Shown piece after piece: positions 5,760-10,609 of a stretch of DNA of 10,609 bases. The stretch's first letter is position 1. Each line of letters begins with the position of its first letter. Source of the DNA: Candidatus Bipolaricaulota bacterium (GTDB lineage: Bacteria; Bipolaricaulota; Bipolaricaulia; UBA7950; UBA9294); assembly GCA_003979035.1 (NCBI GenBank), contig RXOA01000005.1, positions 1-10,609 on the forward strand, in the 5' to 3' direction. A model generated the notes under the pieces. It ran no database searches, was not told where the DNA came from, and saw only the letters and a list, made by a program, of their open reading frames with translations. Position numbers and translations under genes: made by a program.

Positions 5760-8700
5760 ATGGAACGATACGAGAGACTGGAACGGAATCCGATCAAGCG
5801 GGAAGAAGCCGTGCTTGCGTTTTGGCGGGAGCATGATACGTTCGTCAAGTCGCTCGAAGCCACCAAGAACGGGCCGCGGTACGTGTTCTTCGAAGGCCCC
5901 CCGACGGCCAACGGACGGCCTCACTTCGGTCACTTAATGCCACGTGTCTACAAGGATCTGTTCCCACGGTACAAGACGATGCGTGGCTTTTATGTCGGAA
6001 GAAAGGGCGGCTGGGATACGCATGGCCTCCCGGTCGAGCTGGAAGTCGAGAAGGAAATCGGCGTCAACAGCAAGCCGGAGATCGAGGCGTACGGCGTCGA
6101 GAAGTTCGTGGAGCGCTGCAAGGCTTCCGTGTGGAGGTACAAGGCGGACTGGGAGCGGATGATCGAACGGATGGGGTTCTGGATCGATCTCGAAAACGCC
6201 TACGTCACGTACACCGACGACTACATCGAGACCGTCTGGTGGGAACTGAAGACCATGTTCGACCGCGGACTCCTCTACCAGGGGCACAAGACGTTGCCGT
6301 ACTGCCCGCGTTGCGGAACCGGTCTCTCATCGCACGAGGTCGCTCAAGGGTACCGCATGGTGGAAGACCCTTCTGTTACGGTCCGTATGCCGATTGTTTC
6401 CGACGAACAAGCGCAGTTCAAGGTCAAGGACGGCGTTCGAACGTCGCTGCTCGCCTGGACGACTACGCCGTGGACGCTTCCTGGCAACGTCGCGGTGGCC
6501 GTCTCAAGCGGCGCTTCGTACGTGGAAGTGGAGCAGGAAGGCGAGCGGCTGCTCGTTGCCAAGGAGCTCGCCGAACAGGCCTTAAGCGGGGATTTTCGCG
6601 TGGTTCGCGAGGTAGCCGGGAAGGATCTGATCGGCCTTCGCTACGAACCTCCCTATGCCTTGACCGACGCTCCCAGCGCGTATCGGGCCTATCCGGCGGG
6701 GTTTGTCAACATGGAAGATGGAACCGGCATTGTGCACATCGCGTCCGCATTCGGGGAGGACGACTACCAGCTGGGTCAGGAATTCGATCTGCCGTTCGTG
6801 CAGCCGGTTACACTTGCCGGCAGGTTCGTCGACGAGTCGCCGATCTGTCCGGGCAAATTCGTCAAGGACGCGGACCCCGAGATCATCGACGACCTTCGAC
6901 AGCGAAAGATCCTCTATCGTCAGGCGAGCTACGAGCATGACTACCCGTTCTGCTGGAGATGCGACACGCCGCTCCTGTACTACGCGATGGATTCTTGGTA
7001 CATCCGGACGACGGCCGTGAAACAGGAGATGATCGAACAGAATCGGACGATCAACTGGTATCCCGCTCACGTTGGCGAGGGGCGGCTGGGAGACTTCCTT
7101 GCCAACCTCAAGGACTGGGCGCTGTCGCGGGATCGCTACTGGGGAACCCCCCTTCCTCTTTGGGTCTGTTCGTCGTGCGGTGAGACGACGGCGATCGGAA
7201 GCCGCGCCGAATTGGTGAAGCGTGCGATCAACGCCGATGAGGCGGCCGGCGTGGAATTGCACCGCCCGTATGTCGATCGCATCGTCACGCGCTGCGAAGC
7301 CTGCGGCGGGGAGATGAAGCGAGTGCCGTATGTGATCGACACCTGGTTCGATTCGGGAAGCATGCACTCGGCTCAGTGGCACTATCCGTTTGAGAATGAA
7401 GATTGCTTCCGACAGAACTTCCCCGCCGACTTCATCTGCGAAGCGATGGAGCAAACGCGTGGCTGGTTCTATACGTTGCTCGCCACGAGCACGATTCTTC
7501 ATGGCGTGGCGCCGTACAGGAATTGCGTCGGAACAGGCCTGGGATTGGACGAAAACGGATTGAAGATGAGCAAGAGCAAAGGAAATGTTCTCGACCCGTG
7601 GGACGTCATCGATGTCTATGGTGCCGATTGCACCCGCTGGTATCTGTATTCCTCCAGCGCACCATGGAAATCGAAGCGGTTGGCCGAGGCGGACGTGAAG
7701 GATCCGCTGTACCGATTCCTGGACACGTTGCGCAATACCCATGACTTCTTTGCCTTGTACGCCTCGATCGACCGATACGATCCTGTCGTGCACGATCCAC
7801 AAAGCAGCGAGCCGACCGTGATCGATCGATGGATCCGATCGCGAACCGCCGACTGCGTTGGCCAGGTCGTCGCGGCGCTCGATTCGTATGATGTCACCAC
7901 AGCCACGGCGGCGATCGAGCGCCTGGTGGAAGATCTCTCCAATTGGTATGTGCGGCTGTCGCGCCGGAGATTCTGGAAGGGCGGGATGGGACCGGACAAG
8001 ATTGCGGCATACGCCACACTAAGAGCGGTCCTGCTTGACGTCGCACGCTTGAGTGCACCGTTTGTCCCGTTCATCAGCGAGTGCGTCTATCGTTCGTTGC
8101 GTGCGGAGGACATGCCGGAAAGCGTTCATCTCGCGGCGTACCCGATTTCGGACGAAGCGGCGCGTGACGAAGCGCTCGACCAAGCGATGGTTGCAGCGAG
8201 GGCGATCGCGGCGCTGGGGCATCAGGCTCGCAACGAGGCGCAGACCAAGGTTCGCCAACCGCTGGCCTTGCTTGTGGTTGAATCAGACCCGCTTCCGGCC
8301 GATGTCGAAGCGCTTCTGTGCGTGGAATTGAACGTGGGTTCGATCGAATGGGCCAGGTCGATCAATGATCGTCTCGATTCGGCGGGGGTGGCGAATTTCC
8401 GGACGCTGGGTCCTCGCCTTGGTTCTCGCGCGCAGGCAGTCGCGGAATGGATCGGTTTGCAGCCGTCCGCAGAGCTGAAATCGATTCTGGCCGGCGGATC
8501 GGCTGAAGTGGTGGTGAACGGCGAGTCCCTGATGCTGGACCCCGACGATGTGCAGTTCGCCCCGAAGGTTCCCGAAGGGTTCGTGATCGCGCATCAGGGC
8601 GATCTTCGCCTGTTGCTCGATGTTCGATTGACGGATGACCTCGTGGAACAGGGTTGGGTCAGGGAATTGGCCCATCGGATCCAGCTACTCCGAAAGGAAG

Positions 8701-8918
8701 CCGGATTCGAAGTGACTGACCGGATTGACTTGGGGTACGATGACAGTTCGCCAGTTGCTGAGGTGGTCGCCAAGTACCGCGATGTCTTGGCCGATGAGGT
8801 GTTGGCGAGCACGATTGAGCCTGCGGTGTTCGATGATTCGAAGATCCGCCGTGAGCTCGACATCAACGGACGCTCGATCACCGTGGCCCTACGACCGGTG
8901 AGAGCGGAAGCGAAGTAG
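5760..8918 (+). CDS. ileS: Isoleucyl-tRNA synthetase (class I, long type-II-like form)
   Basis: The 1052-residue enzyme charges tRNA-Ile with isoleucine using ATP. The ATP-site signature is FFEGPPTANGRPHFGH with HFGH at 55-58, and KMSKS is at 602-606. Between them lies the CP1 editing domain with TTTPWTLPGN (234-243) and GTGIVHIASAFGEDD (321-335), which clears mischarged valine. Four CxxC pairs (182/185, 398/401, 470/473, 512/515) suggest zinc binding in the insert. The anticodon-binding region covers about 650 to the end, with no C-terminal CxxC zinc module of the kind in E. coli-type IleRS. Length and motif wording fit the type-II group, often less sensitive to mupirocin; the canonical HxGH order argues against the reported hyper-resistant GxHH variant. 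The start follows an AGAAGGA site. It is followed by purA after 10 bases. Its editing motif has HIASAF where HIAPAF is usual. Confidence 0.98.
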   Translation: MERYERLERNPIKREEAVLAFWREHDTFVKSLEATKNGPRYVFFEGPPTANGRPHFGHLMPRVYKDLFPRYKTMRGFYVGRKGGWDTHGLPVELEVEKEIGVNSKPEIEAYGVEKFVERCKASVWRYKADWERMIERMGFWIDLENAYVTYTDDYIETVWWELKTMFDRGLLYQGHKTLPYCPRCGTGLSSHEVAQGYRMVEDPSVTVRMPIVSDEQAQFKVKDGVRTSLLAWTTTPWTLPGNVAVAVSSGASYVEVEQEGERLLVAKELAEQALSGDFRVVREVAGKDLIGLRYEPPYALTDAPSAYRAYPAGFVNMEDGTGIVHIASAFGEDDYQLGQEFDLPFVQPVTLAGRFVDESPICPGKFVKDADPEIIDDLRQRKILYRQASYEHDYPFCWRCDTPLLYYAMDSWYIRTTAVKQEMIEQNRTINWYPAHVGEGRLGDFLANLKDWALSRDRYWGTPLPLWVCSSCGETTAIGSRAELVKRAINADEAAGVELHRPYVDRIVTRCEACGGEMKRVPYVIDTWFDSGSMHSAQWHYPFENEDCFRQNFPADFICEAMEQTRGWFYTLLATSTILHGVAPYRNCVGTGLGLDENGLKMSKSKGNVLDPWDVIDVYGADCTRWYLYSSSAPWKSKRLAEADVKDPLYRFLDTLRNTHDFFALYASIDRYDPVVHDPQSSEPTVIDRWIRSRTADCVGQVVAALDSYDVTTATAAIERLVEDLSNWYVRLSRRRFWKGGMGPDKIAAYATLRAVLLDVARLSAPFVPFISECVYRSLRAEDMPESVHLAAYPISDEAARDEALDQAMVAARAIAALGHQARNEAQTKVRQPLALLVVESDPLPADVEALLCVELNVGSIEWARSINDRLDSAGVANFRTLGPRLGSRAQAVAEWIGLQPSAELKSILAGGSAEVVVNGESLMLDPDDVQFAPKVPEGFVIAHQGDLRLLLDVRLTDDLVEQGWVRELAHRIQLLRKEAGFEVTDRIDLGYDDSSPVAEVVAKYRDVLADEVLASTIEPAVFDDSKIRRELDINGRSITVALRPVRAEAK

Positions 8919-8928
8919 CGAGGGGATC

Positions 8929-10206
8929 ATGGCAACGGCTGTGTTCGGGATGCAGTGGGGCGATGAGGGAAAAGGGAAGATCACGCATCTTCTTGCCCGT
9001 GACGCGGAGGTCGTAGTGCGATTCAACGGTGGCCCCAACGCGGGACACACTGTGGTTCACAACGGCGAGACATTCGGCATTCATCAGATTCCCGTCGGAG
9101 CCTTTTATCAGGGCGTTCGTTGCGTGCTTGCTGCAGGTGTGGTGATCGATCCGTGGACGCTTCGTCAAGAATACGATGAACTGACGGATCGTCTGGGACA
9201 TCGCCCGTTGGTGGAGATCAGCGAAGCAGCTCATCTTATCCTTCCGTACCATCGGCTTCTGGAGGATCTCGAGGGCAGCGGCGCGAAGATCGGCACCACC
9301 CTGCGTGGAATCGGCCCCGCCTACCGGGATCGAGCTGCGCGTTGCGGGATCCGCGCCGGCGACCTGCTGCATCCGACCGATCTTGAGGCGCGGATCGGTG
9401 CGGTCCTCGCCCAGATCCGCCACTCATGGGGCGATGATCCTCGCATCGCCGAGCTGTCGGTCAAGGGGATCGTCGAAGACCTGATGGAGACGGTACGTCC
9501 TTTTCTTCCGCGGATTGCGGACACGGCCAGGCTGCTTGAAGACGCTCTTGAGCAAGGGAAGCGGATGCTGTTTGAAGGGGCGCAGGGGGCGCTGCTCGAC
9601 ATCGACTACGGGACCTATCCTTACGTGACCTCATCGGCGACGACGTTCCTCGGACTGGCCCAGTCGATCGGCGTTGCGCTTGCGCCTGTCAGTCAGCGAA
9701 TCGGAGTTCTCAAGGCGTACACGACCCGTGTGGGGCAGGGGGCATTTCCTACGGAACTTGACGATGTCAGCGGCGGAGAACGGCTTCGCGAACGGGGGAA
9801 GGAGTTTGGCGTGACCACGGGACGTCCGCGCCGGTGCGGATGGCTGGACCTCGTTGCACTGCGGCATGCCGTGCGACTGAATCGGCCGACCGGATTGGCG
9901 ATTACGAAGCTGGACATTCTCGACGACATCGAGACGATCCATGTCTGTCGAGCGTATCGGCTTCGGGGAGAAGTCATCGAGTGGATGCCCGGTTCGGCTA
10001 GGGACTTGGAGCCCTGTGAGCCGATCTACGAGACGTTTCCCGGATGGATGAGCAGCACGCGGGAAGCACGATCCGTGGCCGGCCTCCCACGCGAGGCGCG
10101 GGCATACGTGGATGCCGTCTCGAACGCGCTGGAAGTCCCGGCCACGCTCATCTCGGTGGGACCGGAGCCGGAGGCGACGATCATAAGCGGTTTTGAAAGC
10201 ATCTAA
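8929..10206 (+). CDS. purA: Adenylosuccinate synthetase
   Basis: PurA condenses IMP and aspartate with GTP to adenylosuccinate, the first committed step to AMP. The 425-residue length is normal for bacteria (about 430). Signatures seen: the GTP loop QWGDEGKGK (9-17) with catalytic Asp12, NAGHTV (37-42) with His40, GPAYRDRAARCGIRAGDL (129-146), FEGAQGALLDIDYGTYPYVTSS (215-236), VTTGRPRRCGWLDL (295-308) and TKLD (327-330) for guanine recognition. The sequence IPVGAF...CVLAAGVVIDP (54-75) departs somewhat from the usual PSGIL...GNGVVVDP wording but remains collinear. The start ATG follows GAGGGG closely and sits 10 bases after the ileS stop, indicating cotranscription. A promoter for rplM overlaps its last codons. 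Confidence 0.98.
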   Translation: MATAVFGMQWGDEGKGKITHLLARDAEVVVRFNGGPNAGHTVVHNGETFGIHQIPVGAFYQGVRCVLAAGVVIDPWTLRQEYDELTDRLGHRPLVEISEAAHLILPYHRLLEDLEGSGAKIGTTLRGIGPAYRDRAARCGIRAGDLLHPTDLEARIGAVLAQIRHSWGDDPRIAELSVKGIVEDLMETVRPFLPRIADTARLLEDALEQGKRMLFEGAQGALLDIDYGTYPYVTSSATTFLGLAQSIGVALAPVSQRIGVLKAYTTRVGQGAFPTELDDVSGGERLRERGKEFGVTTGRPRRCGWLDLVALRHAVRLNRPTGLAITKLDILDDIETIHVCRAYRLRGEVIEWMPGSARDLEPCEPIYETFPGWMSSTREARSVAGLPREARAYVDAVSNALEVPATLISVGPEPEATIISGFESI

Positions 10207-10221
10207 CGGCTTGGCTATAAT
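10193..10221 (+). promoter_or_regulatory. Near-consensus sigma70-type promoter for rplM
   Basis: TTGAAA (10193-10198, five of six consensus bases) and TATAAT (10216-10221, six of six) are separated by exactly 17 bases. The -35 box lies in the last codons of purA and the -10 box just after its stop at 10204-10206. Transcription would begin near 10228, giving a leader of about 33 bases before rplM. This is the strongest promoter match seen in the window. Confidence 0.8.
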
Positions 10222-10237
10222 TCGGTTCGTATCCGAA
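10221..10237 (+). other. Small inverted repeat at the rplM transcription start
   Basis: TTCGG (10221-10225) and CCGAA (10233-10237) form 5-base arms around a 7-base loop, overlapping the end of the -10 box and the predicted start site. It may be an operator half-site pair or chance; as RNA it would be mostly lost because transcription starts inside it. Confidence 0.25.
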
Positions 10238-10260
10238 GCGGGAGACGAAGGAGCTTCATC

Positions 10261-10609
10261 ATGCAGCGCACCTATGTGGCGAAAAACGAAGAGATCGGAC
10301 AGAGCTGGACGCGTGACTGGTACGTAGTGAATGCAGATGGCAAGACGCTCGGCCGTATGGCCAGTGAAATCGCCACCATCCTGCAGGGCAAACACAAGCC
10401 GATCTACACGCCACATGTCGATACAGGGGATTTTGTCATCGTGATCAACGCGGAGAGGATTCACCTTTCCGGAGACAAGTGGGATCAGAAGCTTTATCAG
10501 CGTCATAGCGGTTACATTGGGGGGCTGAAGGAAATGTCGTACCGCACCCTGATTGCGCGCCGCCCGACCCATCCTGTCCACGAAGCCGTGCGGCGGATGC
10601 TGCCCAAGA
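10261..10609 (+). CDS. rplM: 50S ribosomal protein L13 (3' end outside the window)
   Basis: L13 is an early-assembling protein of the large ribosomal subunit. The first 116 residues are present, of a usual length of about 142-150. Family wording is clear: WYVVNADGKTLGRMASEIA (20-38), GKHKPIYTPHVDTGDFVIVINA (43-64), LYQRHSGYIGGLKE (78-91) and HEAVRRMLPK (107-116). An AAGGAG site (10248-10253) lies seven bases before the ATG. The frame is open to the window edge, so it is cut by the boundary and not truncated. In most bacteria rpsI (S9) follows; that would be just beyond the window. It has its own promoter although it follows purA by only 54 bases. Confidence 0.97.
   Translation, partial: MQRTYVAKNEEIGQSWTRDWYVVNADGKTLGRMASEIATILQGKHKPIYTPHVDTGDFVIVINAERIHLSGDKWDQKLYQRHSGYIGGLKEMSYRTLIARRPTHPVHEAVRRMLPK

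Noticed and set aside
6582..7802. Minus-strand open frame of 406 codons
   Set aside because: It is fully antisense to ileS, whose motifs are intact in the plus strand; it is a by-product of G+C-rich coding sequence.
9631..10581. Minus-strand open frame of 316 codons
   Set aside because: It spans the purA end, the rplM promoter and rplM in antisense; both plus-strand genes are unmistakable.

Overview
The window is bacterial chromosomal DNA, G+C-rich (about 60% by eye). Genes are tightly packed, start at ATG and mostly follow strong purine-rich ribosome binding sites. The content is housekeeping, with no transposase, integrase, CRISPR array or tRNA/rRNA visible. The set (long type-II-like isoleucyl-tRNA synthetase, TldD/TldE pair, PKD-containing lipoproteins, ileS-purA-rplM order) does not resemble a common model genome and suggests a poorly sampled lineage. 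A Bipolaricaulota/Acetothermia-like bacterium is one guess, held at low confidence.

Layout. All genes left of about 5.4 kb are on the minus strand; all genes right of 5.76 kb are on the plus strand. They diverge from a 372-base spacer (5388-5759). Leftward, in transcription order: a secreted lipoprotein fusing a PKD domain to a TlpA-like thioredoxin domain (4587-5387); tldD (3101-4477) and tldE/pmbA (1788-3104), sharing an ATGA overlap; a cluster of 20-21-base tandem repeats that begins inside the last codons of tldE; upp (836-1459); a GNAT-like protein of unknown substrate (241-786); and the signal-peptide start of an exported protein that runs off the left edge (1-81). Rightward: ileS (5760-8918), purA (8929-10206, 10 bases behind ileS), then a near-consensus sigma70-type promoter at the purA stop that reads into rplM (10261 to beyond the window).

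Function. upp salvages uracil and purA makes the AMP precursor, so nucleotide supply is represented on both strands. ileS and rplM are translation genes. TldD/TldE is a metallopeptidase pair known elsewhere for trimming modified peptides; no precursor peptide gene is seen beside it. The PKD-TlpA lipoprotein likely works outside the cytoplasmic membrane in thiol-disulfide exchange.

Most noteworthy items: the PKD-TlpA fusion, the repeat cluster at the tldE stop, a palindrome abutting the tldD ribosome binding site, a possible two-state RNA leader before ileS, the strong rplM promoter, and a marked excess of GATC/CGATCG across the window. I found no convincing new multi-gene system.
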